DNA from: Falciphora oryzae | Lineage: Eukaryota > Ascomycota > Sordariomycetes > Magnaporthales > Magnaporthaceae | Direction: 5' to 3' | Assembly (NCBI GenBank): GCA_000733355.1 | Contig: JNVV01000021.1 | Coordinates: 336,480-400,479 of the forward strand | DNA length: 64,000 nucleotides | Shown: positions 23,865 to 36,946 of the stretch, piece by piece | Layout of the letters: each line of letters begins with the position of its first letter | Numbering within the stretch: position 1 is the stretch's first letter | The notes under the pieces: model-generated | The model's input: only the letters and a program-made list of their open reading frames with translations | Database searches by the model: none | Told to the model about the DNA's origin: nothing | Made by a program: the position numbers and the translations under genes

Positions 23865-24625
23865 CCTCGTCCCGCTCGTCCATTCCGAAAGCCAAACAAA
23901 GAAAAAGGGAATCGGCGTTACCGTGTAGATCGTCATGGTCTTTCTTCTTTTCCTTTTTTTCTTTTTTTTTTTTCTTAGCTCGCCGCCTTGGCGTGAGGAT
24001 ATTGGAAAACGCACTTAGGGTCCCCTCCCACTCCCCATCCCATCCTCTCTTTAACCTTAAGTCATTGCGCGCGACGCATGCAGCACACCCTCCCTGCATC
24101 AATCTCTCCCCCACACCACCACCATTCACCTTGTAGCCTAGCTCACCTTGGGATTTCCCACGCACGCCTCGTCCTCTAACCCCTCCCCTCAGCTCGCCTC
24201 CCCAGCAGCCAAGAGGCAAGACAGGAAAGTATGACACATGGTCGGTAGGCGTGCGTTCTCCAGCTTGATGGTAGATTCAATTTTTTTCAATCTATGTACA
24301 AAAAAAGGCCGACGAGGGTGTTGAAAAGGTTGAAACACATCAAGACATCTCCTGACATTTCCGCTGGGCACGAACTGTTTTTTTTTGTCATGCTTTATCA
24401 AAGATGTCCCTTCGACAAGACCACGCCAGTGAGCTGAAGATAAAAAAGATACACAAAGATACCACCCCATCGCCATGTGAACCAAACAGACCCCGAACCA
24501 TGAAAAAAAGAGGTAGAAAAAGAAGAGAAAAAAGCTGTAACCCGTAGCATATCGATCGTGAGGGCAGTCCAAAACGCAGAAAAGAAAGGATATTTTGCCA
24601 AGCAACAAAAAGCGGCTGTGAACTG

Positions 24626-24656
<31 letters not shown>
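24626..24656 (+). repeat. Poly(A) tract, 31 nt
   Basis: The longest homopolymer of the window, about 750 nt downstream of the homeobox stop codon. On the gene's own strand it is a T run. Confidence 0.9.
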
Positions 24657-24658
<2 letters not shown>

Positions 24659-25409
24659 GGCAGAGCAGGAAGCTGGCGAAACCCTCCAAAATGAGACCGG
24701 CCATGTCTGCTGTGCCCCGCCAGTAGAATTTGGTATCTCTCAATAAAAGTCATTGAGTCATTTCCCTTTGCTCCCAACGTCACTTGTATAGAATGGGGGA
24801 AAAAACTGTTGCGTCCAAGACATGAAGAAAAACGAAAAGGCAAAAAGGACAAACATGAGACAGTCGGTCAAAAAACAAAAGAGCCGAGAGTACATACAGT
24901 CCAAGAAAAAGAAGGAGGCCAAGCATGTTACATCCTTTCCGCCCCGCCAATGAGGATGTGGGAGGTGATCCTTGGAGGAGACAGAGATGTCACGGTTTGT
25001 GTTGTGAGGGTGGAAGAGGAAAAAAGAAAGGTGATAAAAGTATGGGACGGAACGCGAGGTGAAGCCTTGGGGCGAGGCATACACGTGTGCCAGAGGTGGC
25101 TGGCTGGCGTGTACAGTAGCCCACGACGAAGCTGCAGGGTTAGACCCGGGTCGAGAGGGCAGGTGTGCGTGGTCCCCTTGCCACCCGACCTGCAAACCCG
25201 CCGGGAAAGGTCGTGGGGAGTGGGGGTAAAGCTGAGCTCCTTCTTTCTCGGTGTGGTCGAAAACAGTAGCCCCCCTTCTGCCCCCTCGCCACATGTGGTT
25301 GGCTGCCTCGTCCCGTCCTATAATTTATTTTTGTCCTTTTTTTTCTGACAGTCGTTTTTAAGTTCTTCCCAGCTCCACACCTCGAGGTAAACGATCAAAA
25401 ACAGTCCAA

Positions 25410-28169
25410 TCAGGCCGCGCTTCCATAGGCCGGCCCGGGCCCGGAAGCCGAGGTGCTGAAGCTGTGCTTTCGTTTCAGGCCCCCACCATCCTGGTGGTGC
25501 GCGTGGCTGTGGCTGCTGTGATGTTGGTGGTGGTGTTGGTGGTGTGAGGAAGGGTACTCGCCACCGTCGCCCCTATCGGCCGAGGACCCGGCCGTGCTGC
25601 CCGCGCCCCCGCCCAGGGGGTGCAGGATCGTGGCGCCCGAGCCCGTGGAGCTCCCGAAGCCGTCGCGGATCGGCGTGCGGGCCTGGAAGGCCTGTGAGAA
25701 GTCGTTCGGGGGCGCGATGGGCGCGCTCATCTGCGGGATCGAGTAGTCCTGGCCGCTGCTGGTGCTGACTCCGCTGTTGTTGGTAGCGGTGGGGCTGGTG
25801 TTGGTGGGGCTGGTGTTGGCGGTGGCGGACCGGAGCCCGCTTGTAGAGGTGCGCGACAGGTTGAAGTCCATGGGCGCCGTGAGCGGCGCCGACGGGAAGC
25901 TCGAGTAGGCCGATGTGTTGCCGCCCAGACCGTGGTGCGTGCCCGACGCGGACCGCTGGCTGGACGAAGTGGCGGCAGCGCCGGCCGAGTGCGACGACGA
26001 CTGCGGCAGGCCCCGGTACTGGCTCCTCAGGTCCAGGCTCAGCGGCTGCATGGTGCTGGAGGCCGACGCGGCGCGTAGCCTGCCGGTGCGGCTCTGCTGG
26101 GCAGCGCCCGAGTGCAGGCTGCTGGACTGGAAGCTGGGATAACTCAGGTGCGTCGGGGAGTGGGCCGTCGTGCCCGAGTAGTTGCTGCCGGACTCGTAGC
26201 CGCCGCTGCCCAGCGTCGTGGCCGGGGAGCTGGTGAGGCTGCCGTCGGCGGACGGCTGGTAGAGCGAGTGGTGGCGCTGCGGGCTCGTCGCGCCGCCGGC
26301 GCCTTGGTGGTAGGTCGAGTAGTCGATCGAGTCGCCCTTCCACGACATGCTCGACCGCAGCGGCGACTGCAGGTTGTCGGAGCGCGAGCGCGACATGGTC
26401 TCACGCAGCTGCAGCGGCTGCAGCGGCCGTATCTGCTGGCGCTGGTGCTGGTGCTGCTGGGCGGCGTGGTGGCCGTGGATCTGCATGCCCGCGTCCAGGC
26501 TGCCCTGGCGCGCGAAGGGGTTCGACGTCCGCGGCGTCGCGCTCAGGGGCGACGACAGGTGGCCCGGGTAGCCGTAGCGGTCGCTCGCGGCCGTCGGCGA
26601 CAGGGGCGACAGGATGTCGGAGCTGCCCATGGTGGCGGCGGACGGGTTGAAGCCTATGCTGCCGAACGCCGGGCTGAGGCCCGTGGGCGACAGGTGGTCG
26701 TCGCCGGCGTCGGGGCGGCGCACGTCGACCATCAGCGGGCGCATCATGTGCTCGGCGTACGAGGAGCCGGCAAAGTCGACGGGCGAGCTGATGGGCGTGC
26801 CGAGCGCGTGCACGGCGCCGTAGGGCGAGTGCAGCGCCTGGACGTTGTCGAAGTCGTCCGGGACGGCCCTCATCTTAATCATGCGATCCCGGTCATCAGC
26901 CGTGAGTCTCTTGATTTTGGCCCGTCTAGTTCAGCCCGAGGGTAAGTCGTGTCAGCAAGGCAGGGTCTCCCGAAAGCCAGACCGGATAACAGCCAGTCCC
27001 ACCAATCGACGATCGGACTGAGAGTTACATACCGATTCTGAAACCAGACCTGGACCTGCCTCGGGCTGAGGCCGGGGATCTCCCGCGACAGCCGCTCCCT
27101 GTGTGCCGCGTCGGGGTGCGGCTGTTTCGCGAATTCGCTCATCAAGAACCGGGTTTGCTGGTGCGTGAGCCTAATGGGACACAGCCATTTATGGTTAGAT
27201 GAGAGACGAGATGGCAAGAGGCGTGCGCGCGCGCCAGCCACAGCTGCAAAGTCCTGTTGAAGAGGGGTGGTTGTGCCCAAGTCGGCGCAAGGCAATGCAG
27301 GCAAGTCTAGGTAGTCAGCCATACCTGAAGCGCTTCATCTTCCTCCTCTGCGCAGTCCTCTCGGCTGCCGTCTGTGGTTGGGACGAGCCATCCCCGCCGT
27401 CCTCTCCATCGCCGTCGCCCTCAAGCATGTCTTCGTCATCAAGCCCGTCATCCTCCTCTTCCTTGGGCGCCACATGGCTGTCGTTGTTGCCGGTGCTGCT
27501 TCCTTGGGTCTCCTGCTGCTGCTGCTGTTGTGCGCCGCCGCTGGGGGGCTGCATCGAGTTGTTGAGGGAATTTACCGAAGGAACCTCGCCACCAGCCTCC
27601 TCCTGGATGGGCGCCGCCTTGTGCACATAGTGGTCCCCTTGGTGTTCCGGCTGCTCTGGGATGGGCGACGGCTGCTTTTGCCTGAGGCCCAGCGGGTCCA
27701 GGCTCCGGCGGTGGCTTAATGGAGACACGCTGCTGCTGCTGTGCCTGCTGTGAGCTCCCGGTTTGCTGTCGACGCCGTCCAGATCACCACTGGCGCCCTC
27801 CACGCCGGCCGCCGTCCGCGGTTGCGAGGCCGACGGCGGCTGCTGTTGGGACTGCTGCGAGCCGGAGCTCGGGTTCGTCACATGCTCGTACGACTGCCCG
27901 AAGATGTTGTCCCCCGGCGGGAGGAACGACGAGTAGTGTCCTTGCCAGTCCGGCTGTGTCGACAACGGGGGGTCGTACTGGGTCGACATGCGTGGACTGG
28001 AGACGGGCTTGTAGAAGTTCCAGTGGTGGTTCTGTTCAGCTTCGCATTGCCTGGACACGAGCATTGGGAAGGAGTGGCCGTCGCGAGTTTCTGGTAGGGA
28101 TGATATGGTGACCGAAGTCCTCTCCTGACGGGTTCCAGCCGAAACCCCTGCCCCGGATGATGTCGCCAA
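25410..28169 (-). CDS. Homeobox transcription factor, 832 aa, three exons
   Basis: Exons are 28169-27325, 27170-27033 and 26925-25410. The introns are 154 nt (GTATGG..TTAG) and 107 nt (GTATGT..CTAG), and both interrupt the homeodomain (after residue 282 and within Arg328). The homeodomain is about residues 277-336. It has HQQTRFLMSEFAKQPHPD in helix 1 and its loop, LSPRQVQVWFQNRRAKIKRL in helix 3, and the invariant W, F, N and R. An acidic stretch (EEEDDGLDDEDMLEGDGDG) precedes it, with poly-Gln before that. After it comes the block VPDDFDNVQALHSPYGAVHA, then a long Ser/Gly/Gln/His-rich tail with LKRKHSF near the end. The block after the homeodomain resembles, from memory, the Htf1/Hox2-type regulators needed for conidiation in Magnaporthe and Fusarium. 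That orthology is inference. The alternative start Met61 (27989) is possible; the frame is open to 28169. Confidence 0.92.
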
Positions 28170-29660
28170 AATCGTTCCCTGGAGAACGAACGAGCGTCTC
28201 GGAAAGCCTCTGCCGCGGCTGGGCGAAAGGGAGGTCTGGTGAGATGTAGGTCCTAGAGGTGCGTCAGTCGACCGGCCGTCCGCGGTAGATGGCCTGGATC
28301 GGTCAAGAGGCTGCGTTTCGCCGGTGCTTTTCGCTTTCGGCTGGGGCGCAGATCAGACACCGAGCACGGATAGCCTTCGTCGGGAAGTGAGGAGTATCGA
28401 AGTCGTTCTCGATGTGAATCAGAAAAGGCCTGGCCTCCTGGGAGTTAAGACGCGTGTATAGGACGGCGCAGATTGTTGCCAGGGCGAAGCCGTCGACAAT
28501 GGTGAGATGTTGAGTCGCGTTGATCGACCGCGTAGACAGAATGCGACAAGAGAAGAAAGGCGTCGTTGGTGGTTATAGGCGACGTGAAGATCCACAAGAC
28601 AAGAATGTTTATAAAACCCACGGAAAGAATATGGGGGTGTGTGAATACCAAGAGGTAGCAACGAGGGAAGAGAAGATTGATATAGAGAGGGAGAGAAAGG
28701 TGACAGTGACGCCCCGGAGGCACGGGAGGACCACTTTGATATATAAGAGAGAGGAGGAGGAGGAAGAGGAGTGTTGTGTAGGTTGCCAGATGATACTCCC
28801 TGGTGGGGTTGATCGTCGATGCGGTCCTTGAAGTGCTAGTCCCCGTTGTGGATGGAGCTTCGCTCGAGGCTACCACCCCGTGGTTGCAGTAAGGCGTGCG
28901 CTCTCGAGGGACCCCGGCCTTTAGTAGGACAAGAGAAGAAAGAAAAGGCGATGAGAAATAAAATAAAAAAGAATAAAAAAAAATAAGGGTGTGATTAATA
29001 CCGATGGGTAACTCGAACCACCCAGGGCCTACCCACACACGGAGAAAAAAAAAAAAGTGGCAGGGCAGGGTCCGGATTCAGAACCTGAGCGGCGGGTTGG
29101 CGATAGAGGGTCCAGGTCCAGATGAGATGAGGAGCAGGACCGGCAGCGGCGAGAGGGAGGGTTCTGCAACGGGTCGCGATGTTATGTATACTGTAGTGGC
29201 ATGCAAGGCAGGTACAGAACCGTGGTGTGGAGAACGGTAGCCAGGGTCAAGGGGGGGGAGGGACGACGACTTGCTGCGAGGGCAGGCCAGGGGGTACAAG
29301 GAACAGTCAATGGTGGGCGGAGGCGACCCGCACCGAAAACAGGAGCCGGGGGTCTCCTGGCAAAAGACAGAGTACCTGGTACCTGACCACGGACAGTGGG
29401 TATAATTATGGGACAGCGACGACTCAGCGCCAGAAAGGGACCTGTTTTAAGGCTACCCGAATATTACGGCAAGTAGCCAGTACCAAGATCGAGGGAAGAG
29501 GAGAAAAGAGGATGGAGAGAGATGGGAGGGGAAGGAACCGAAAGTGAGCAGGACCCAAGCAAGCACAAAAGCGCAGGAATGGATGGACCAGGCCACTTTT
29601 CAAACCCAAAAACAAAAAAGAAGTGAGAGAGGGCAAAAAAAAAAAAAAAAAAAAAGAAGA
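28170..29660 (-). promoter_or_regulatory. Probable leader/core promoter zone of the homeobox gene
   Basis: On the minus strand this stretch is repeatedly CT-rich, for example around 28735-28775, and has many short upstream ATGs. Such composition is common in long 5' leaders of fungal regulators. The transcription start is not identifiable from sequence alone. Confidence 0.35.
29635..29655 (+). repeat. Poly(A) tract, 21 nt
   Basis: Uninterrupted A run upstream of the homeobox gene. Confidence 0.9.
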
Positions 29661-30462
29661 GCCACCCCTAGGCCAGGCTGGGAAGAGGTGGTATACTACG
29701 TACGCCTACCACCTATACCTGGCCTGGGGCGACAATAATATCCAACTGCCCGCCCAGCTTGGAAAACTGCTGAGCCACAGGGGACATGCAACGCATTTTG
29801 TTCCGTTATCTGCACTGTGCAACCACCACCACCAGCAAAGAGCATATCAGGCAAGCCTGGACCATGGCCAGCTCTCGGCTGAATGGCTAATGCCGCATGC
29901 CTTTTTTTGTCCCCTTGGGCGGGCGTGATGACACCTCAAGCCGACCTTTTGGCCTAGCAGCCCAGCAGCCAGCAGCAGCAGTCGTCGGCAAGCGAATATG
30001 CAAACAACCCCCCGACCAGCAAGGGCGGGCGAATGGTATACCTGAAAAATGCAGACTAGGCTCCTACCTGACCACCTCACCTGGCTGCTTCTGCTGCTGC
30101 TGCTACTGCTGAGGCATGCTGTAAGCAGGTGGAGCCCTGGAACTTCGCCGGCCGAAGCGAGATGGTCGGCCGGTTGGGAAACGCTCCGGATGGATGTGTC
30201 GTCCTTCCGGGCGGCGACAGCGTAAGCAGCCGGGCCATTTCTGCTGGTTCAACATATGTTTTGGGGAGCGTAACCGGCGAGACAAAACAGCATGTCAGGC
30301 AGATGAGGATCGGGAGAGGTTAGGTGGTTTAGCCAGGCCAGCCGATCAGGTCAACGCTTCTGGTTTGGTGTGGTGTCTGGGATGGTGAGTGAGCCGGTAC
30401 TGCAGAATGAATGGGGAATAAGGTGAGTGACAAAGAACAAAAAAGGGGGGAGTGAACGACGC

Positions 30463-30481
30463 CCACACACACACACACACA
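30463..30481 (+). repeat. (CA)n microsatellite
   Basis: About nine CA units in non-coding DNA. Confidence 0.85.
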
Positions 30482-32962
30482 GCCTGCAGCCCACCCGTCC
30501 AGCTGCTGAGGAGTGGCCGCCCGCGTCGTAGACAGGGCATGCATAGCCCTGGGCGAGACGAGTCTCTCCCAGCATCAGAAAAACACAGTGGGAGAGAAAG
30601 AAGGGCAAGCAAGCAGGCGGGCGGCGGGTGGGCATCTGCTGTTTTCGCTGTGGAGCGGGCCCAGGGATGCGAGGAGTTGGGTAGAGGGCGTGCAGCTAAA
30701 AGCAGTCAAGAGGAGGGGGGTGGCATGTACGCACCTACCGCACCACAGTTACATGCATCTGGGTACCTTGGTCGATTACCACCAATAAAACCGGCGCAGG
30801 CATCCGGCACCAAGCAGTCGAGACAAGGTCGCTCAACGGCGGTGCCGGGGCGAGGGAGGAGGGATCATGGGTCGGCCAGAGCGGCCCTCTAAGAAAGCGC
30901 GATGGGCTGCCAGGATGCGTCGTCGGTGGTCTTTTTTGTGGCGCATCGCGTTCATGGGGGCCGGCGGCGCAAGTGGCCAGACAAGCCGGCCAGGTACCAG
31001 GAAGATCCGCAGTCGGTTTTTTTTTTTTTCGTCAGTCAGATCGCAGGGCAGGGCTTGGGCAAATCTCTTGGGTCGGCAGCCAGCTGAGACCACCACCCCT
31101 CGCTGACGGCAGGGTGGCGGTTGGATGGAGGGTGCGGTGCAGCAATTCCTTTTTGCCTGCGTGCCTGTTCGGTACATCTACATCAACCCCGGGCGCTGCT
31201 CGTCTGCGGCGGCACGCTTCCTGCTGAGCTGCACAAAGGCAGGAGGACGCAGCACTAGCATTGTGCGCGGCGGGTGTCCTCCGCGGAACATGGAATGGGC
31301 GATGAGGGGCCGGTCGCGGATCCAGCGAACAGGGTCCGGATCTGCACGACCTTGCGCCAGTGGTGGCCGTTTGAGCCAATGACAAAAAAGGGGGACGAAG
31401 ATAAAAAAGAATAAAAAAAAATAAAAAAAAGAATAAAACGTAAAAAACGACTAGCTGTTTAGGGTACGTGACGGGCACTCCCATTTCTCCCCTTCCTCTT
31501 CTCTCACCTGGGCTGGCCTGCACTCGCGCGGAGAGGACAGTTATGCAGAGTGAAGAAAAAGAGATGGAGGGGCGCGTAGCCGGGAGCAGACATGGGCCGA
31601 GGGGAGGGAGGGGTGAGTCTAGCACAAAGTGCCGGGTGGATCTGCATTTCGTGCGCGTCTGGAGGAAGGCACTGCGCAGGTACTTTGGAATTGGCACTGT
31701 GTGAAATGGCTCGATCGGGCATGGGAGAAAAAACGACGAGCAGAATAGAAAAACCGCGTCCCGGTAAGAACAGTCTCCGCCCGCCCAGTCTCGCGCCAAG
31801 GGTCATGGAAGGTTTTGGGGGCTGCGCAGCATAGAAGAAAGTGGACAGCTCAATTCGACCGATAGAGAGGGCGGAGAGGGTTGTGCTGGTTCTGCTTTGC
31901 TTGGTGGTGGGGGAAAGAGGATAAAAAAAAATAATAAAAAAAGCCAGTGAGTTTGTGATGCTCGCCCAGGGGGCCCCTGGCAGGGTGGGCGGCCGGGATG
32001 GTTGCGATTATGCCCCAGGGGGTGTGGGGTGTGTATGAGTGTGGGTGCCGGCCGTCTTGGAGGAAGAGGAGGCGGCACGAATTGAATTTGGACGGATGGG
32101 AAGATCACAGGAAGATCTCTCTGCTGTGCATCCGGTAGGGACAGCTGGGTAGGGACGAATGCAGCCTGAGTGCCGCGAGCAGTGTCGTCACAAGATGTCG
32201 AGCTGGTCCATGTTCGATGACGATGCACAACACCAGACGGCCGCTGCCCATGTCCAGCCAGCGTCCTTTCGTGTGAGAGATTGACGATTGAGCCGCGCAT
32301 GCCGCCGCCTGCGAGTTGCCACACACACAAGGCCGGCCATGCCATGTAATGCCGTATGCATATACTGCATGGCGTGGCGGCTGCACAATCAAGAGAAGTG
32401 CAGCGAGCGTTGCTTGGTCTGCTGGTCTTTTTTACTGCTCCCGAGCACCGGCCCGCATGTCCTTCGTTTCCGCTCAGCTCTCCCAGAGGCGAAACCAAGC
32501 GGGTCTACAAAACAAACACAGGCCATGACGCGTGGAGCCGTGCCGTTTCGCACCATGCCCTTTGGCGCAGCGTATGTGGTGCGCCTTCCCTTTCCATTCT
32601 ATTTGCGAGGACGAGTTTGCACGTCGGCAGAGACTGCCCGCTATGGATGTTTCTGCGTGCAAGCTTTCCTTTCTCAGCCGCCTGGATTTGTTAGGTGTTG
32701 CTTGGTTGAGGGCAGCCAATGGCTCGAGAAGCCAGCAGAGCGATTGGTTGGATGGCTGATCAGCTTATGTCCTTGGCATCAATCAACATCACATCGCTAA
32801 TGGCTCTGCTCTGCGCAGCTCTGCAAAGCAACTCCAGACCACCAGACGACGTCCTTACTTCGGCACTGGTGACGTTTTGCTCTGGGCCGAGGCCCATCTG
32901 CCGTGGCGACGCACCCTCAGCCCCAATACCACCACCCCCGTCGTTGCGGACTGTGGTCTTCC

Positions 32963-32982
32963 TTTTTTTTTTTTTTTTTTTT
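32963..32982 (+). repeat. Poly(T) tract, 20 nt
   Basis: Uninterrupted T run in the gene-free region. Confidence 0.9.
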
Positions 32983-33413
32983 CCCTGCCCTCCATCACCA
33001 ACCTCCGCCCTGATCCTCCCGCGGGGGAGGGCGGCCACCACATTACTGTTTCCCCTTTCCCCAGATCCTGAGATTCGCCAATGTCGGGGCCGGAGGGGGC
33101 ATCAATTCGTCGTCATGCCCTCCATTTTCCGAGGTGGGTGGGCGTGTGGTGCCTGGCTGCATGCATGGCAGACCAGAGAGACCAGACCAGTGACCTCGCT
33201 CTGCTGGAGCAGACGCAAGCGGCCTGTGGGAAGCTGCTCCGACAAAGCCGCAGGCTGATATGGTGTGCAACCCTAAGCCGTCACCGGGTGCGCCTTCGGT
33301 GGGGTCGGACTGGGTGCTACTCATGGAAAACCATCCTCCGTGTGGCCGCCCACACCCCTGGCATCCGACTCCCGACAACGAGTACCGCGGGGCGTGCTCG
33401 CGGCGGTCGTCGT

Positions 33414-33448
33414 GAGAGGGAGAGGGAGAGGGAGAGGGAGAGGGAGAG
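33414..33448 (+). repeat. GAGAGG hexanucleotide array, about six copies
   Basis: Perfect tandem copies of a purine hexamer. A polypurine tract of this kind can adopt non-B structure. Confidence 0.85.
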
Positions 33449-34205
33449 CAGCTTGTCATCCGCATCAAGGCACACGCCCCCCAAGCAGCGAGGATGGCCC
33501 TCTCCCGGCCGGTGGCATCGTCATGTCAAAATCTCTTTGCTTTTGTCGCTCTCCTGTTGCTTTTCCTTGGCGCGGGTTTTGCCTCGCTGGCCCGGCATCA
33601 TGAATTGAAATTCGAGGGTTGCATCCTTGCTGGCATTGGCTTGCAGCGGAATTTTTTTTGGCTCGCGGCGCCCCGTTCGTGGCGCACCAGAAACAGGGGG
33701 GTTGGCTGCAAAGCCACCAAAATGAAAGGACGTTCGTTTGCGATGGGTGACATTGGGCCATGCGGATGGTTGACCAGCGGGGCATGGTTGTGTTGGTTAA
33801 TGGCGCACTTGATTTGTATTTTTCTGTTCAATCCTTCTTTTTTCGTCCTTCTCGCTCTCAAATTCCTTCCCCTCCATCTTCGAACAGACCCCATTCGAGG
33901 TTCCCACACGAGACAAGAATCGCTGGGGACAGTGATCTTCGAAACCCCACGCCATTCACAAAAACGTCTGTGCCCCAGTTGCCGCCTGTCGCTCCCCCGG
34001 GTCATTCGACCCCACCCGGCTAGCGGGTTCTGCTGCCCCTGGAGCGAACTTGCTGGAAGCCTTCCGTACGCAGCGCGAGGGACCCAAATGGAACCACCCA
34101 GCGCAAGGCAGGGGTGGGTCAGCCATCAGTTTCAGAAAGGGTGTGCAAATGCAGCAGGTGCGGTTCAGGTCCACCATATCGCGCGAGGCAGCATGGTGGT
34201 TTCTC

Positions 34206-34235
<30 letters not shown>
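34206..34235 (+). repeat. (GTT)10 microsatellite
   Basis: Ten perfect GTT units followed by a T run. Confidence 0.9.
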
Positions 34236-34236
<1 letters not shown>

Positions 34237-35229
34237 TTTTTTCGCCGTCGCGGTCACCTTCTCTTCTGAGCGTGGTTGAATCACAGTTCATGTGAGCAGA
34301 TTGGGATGGATGGGAGGCTAGCTCGAAATCGGCTCGGACGAGACATGATCCGTCCACGCCGGAGTCGGGTGAGATTTGCGACAGATGAGATTGGAGGGGG
34401 AAAGGTGCGCCTTCTACCGAAGTGATGTGCCGCCGCCTCCGCGCCTCGTGGCTGTCGGTGGGATGTGTGAGATGATGTGCGGATTTTCCCACCGAGTTCC
34501 AGGCCCAATTGGATCCGATAGCCTGCCGAGTGGTGTTCCGGGAGCGCGGGCAAAACCGCTGCACATTTGTAAAATTGAGAGACCAAATCAAAACGTTGTT
34601 TTCCCAGCGAACCCGCGCGCGCCGTTTGGGATCAACCGTACTGTACTCTCGCGGCTAGCCGCATAAGCAAGGCCCATGGGAAAACAAAATTACGGTGCAT
34701 CCAATGGAAGGGTGAGTTTCTTGGGGTTTGTTGTATCCAATTCGCAAGGGCAAGAAAAACGAAAACGCAAGTAGAAACGTAAGGAAAGACAAGGCGACGA
34801 GGGGGCCCAGCTCGCGGCCTGGCGGGCCTTCTTCGGATGAAATTTCCGAACATCAAGGACGGGAAGTTTGCTTCCATCAGGAACGTCCATTCAACGCAGC
34901 TCGCCCACATCCAAGGTTCCTCCAGCCAGCCAGCCTCAAAAAGCCTGGTCCTCAATTCTCTATCAGTCGTCATTTTAGAGCAAATCAAATGCCGGGTTCC
35001 CTTTCCCCTTCGAGAACCAACGAGCCTTCTGAGAGGCTGGGAGGAAACCGGGCTGCTTGCCGCTAGCAACGCCACCTAGCCTGCTTTGCCCGTGTGCCGT
35101 GCCAGTGCGTGCCTTGCGCCAAACGACAGCCCCCAACACATCACCACGCATCGGGTGGGCCGTTTATGTAATCGCCACCTCTACCCAGCCAGCTCTCGTG
35201 GTTAACGGCCGCTAGGCACGGAGGGACGC

Positions 35230-35255
35230 ACAGTATTCTAACGGTGGAATACTGT
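35230..35255. repeat. Perfect 9-bp inverted repeat, 8-nt spacer
   Basis: Arms ACAGTATTC and GAATACTGT flank an 8-nt spacer. The core CAGTATT/AATACTG is shared with the longer inverted repeat at 46.7 kb. Confidence 0.8.
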
Positions 35256-36925
35256 TACTTGGTAGGGGAATGCGTGTGATGGCGCCAGTCCAAATCGGGC
35301 AATTCCAATGTCCTCACGTTCGGTTGATGGGCCCGGTATATGCCGTGGTGCCTGTCCATACTACGCTACCGTCGCGAGACCGTCCGCGAGAGGAAGAGAA
35401 GGCCCCATGGGAGGAGGGCCACAGCTCCACGGGGCGGCTTGGCAGGTACCAATTCTCAACCGTTGGCACGTCGGGTAGGTTTTCTCGACACGGCCAAGAA
35501 AGCGCGCGCGTTCGGTTGGCACGGTTTGGCACGAAACAACGATGCCATCTGGTTGGGAAATCAGATTGGATCCAGCAGCTACCAGGGCTGCCCGGTCGGG
35601 GGACGCGAGACGACCGGAACCCCATCCGAGGGGGAGGGTCTTCCCTTCCCGGATGGCCTAGCGTGTTGTCTTTTGACAAATTGCCTCAGACAGGCTTGTT
35701 GCTCAGCCACAATGGACGGGCATCTTCTGATCTTCACCATGGGTGTGGTGGTGCTCCCGGAGAGGGGCGCAAGCAATGTGGGGGCGCGTGCTGTTGGCGA
35801 GGGGCAACAAGATGGAGGCAGCGGAAAATCAATCAATGGAGTATGCGTAGGGTTGACACGAGAGATTGTCTTAGATTGCAAGCTTGAATCCCGCGCTAAA
35901 AACCAAAGGGGATCTCCCGCCGTCCTGGATATGTTTGGTTTCGTCTCGAGAGTCCCGGGGACCACATCCAGTCGAAACCTTCCTATTCCAGGGGGACGCG
36001 GCGCGCCTACAGTAATTACCACCTACCACGTTAGATAGCCCTCGCAACAGGCCCTGTGCCGGCCGTTGTCGCCTCTCAGGGGAAAGGGGAGCGGCCCAAA
36101 AACAAAACAGGGAAACATGAATCTCCACGCGAGGAATCCAGAGAACAGTACCAGGCAAAGATTTCATCCAATCCGCCCATCCTTGTTCCTGGTACGACCC
36201 CAGCACCGCGTGCGACCCGGTGGAGAGGGAGGACGAGTCGCTTTTGCGCTGGCGCAGGTACGGGCGGGCTCGGACGGGCTGAAGCCTGCACCGGCGGCAG
36301 GAGAGGCCACCAGGAAGACGCAGGTAGCCGCTTCGAGGCTGGCCGGAAGAGACAAACAGGGACGAGTGGCACGACGACCGCGTGCCGTCTTTCCATTTCC
36401 CATGCCAAGCCCTCATGTCATTTTCTATAGGCTGTATGTGCGTGCGCCTGTCTGTCGGAATGACTCTCGCTGTGTGTTTGGGTACTTACACGTGGGGTCT
36501 ATTTTCCTCTTCCCGCCCCTCGGGTGCGCCGCATTGCATCGCCCATGCCTCCTCCATCATCGTCGACTCATGTCCTGACCCTGACCCCACGCCCGCCAAG
36601 GGGCAGTAAGGGGCGGCCAACGGCCTCGGAGTAACTTACCCCAACGGAAGGTCGGCCTTCTCACGGCCAGGCATGGGTGATGTTGGGTTTCCCCAAACGG
36701 GGTGTGTTGTGGCCCGCATTTCCTATCCCCCCGCTATGCGCTTGGTTTTCCAGAAAACCTGCCGCCGAGATGGAAGGAATGGCCTCGCAAAAACAGCCGA
36801 AAGAAGCAGTCGAAACAATGCGACTTTGCGCCGGGCCTGTGCGAAGGAAACGTGGGATGGATTTGGATTGAGGGGGACAACCAGACGGGATGCGAATTTC
36901 GTCGCGCGGCCTGACGATGTCGGGG

Positions 36926-36946
36926 TTTTTTTTTTTTTTTTTTTTT
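36926..36946 (+). repeat. Poly(T) tract, 21 nt
   Basis: Uninterrupted T run in the gene-free region. Confidence 0.9.

Larger units (their letters stand above)
14213..25409. other. 11.2-kb gene-free region between convergent BOR1-like and homeobox genes
   Basis: Reading frames here are short and overlapping, with no recognisable domains or coherent splice chains. The sequence is not AT-rich and shows no transposase or reverse-transcriptase remnants. It holds three long poly(A) tracts at 23.4-24.7 kb, pyrimidine-rich stretches, and three copies of GTCGATCGAGG between 19.57 and 20.84 kb. It probably includes the 3' UTRs of both flanking genes and perhaps non-coding transcripts. Confidence 0.6.

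Noticed and set aside
26112..26945. 277-aa open frame on the plus strand
   Set aside because: Arg/Ala/Val-rich antisense shadow of the homeobox gene's Ser-rich tail.
28995..29040. Hairpin with GGTTCGAG on the minus strand
   Set aside because: The loop is ten nt and the B box fails after GGTTCGAG, so it is not a tRNA T-arm.
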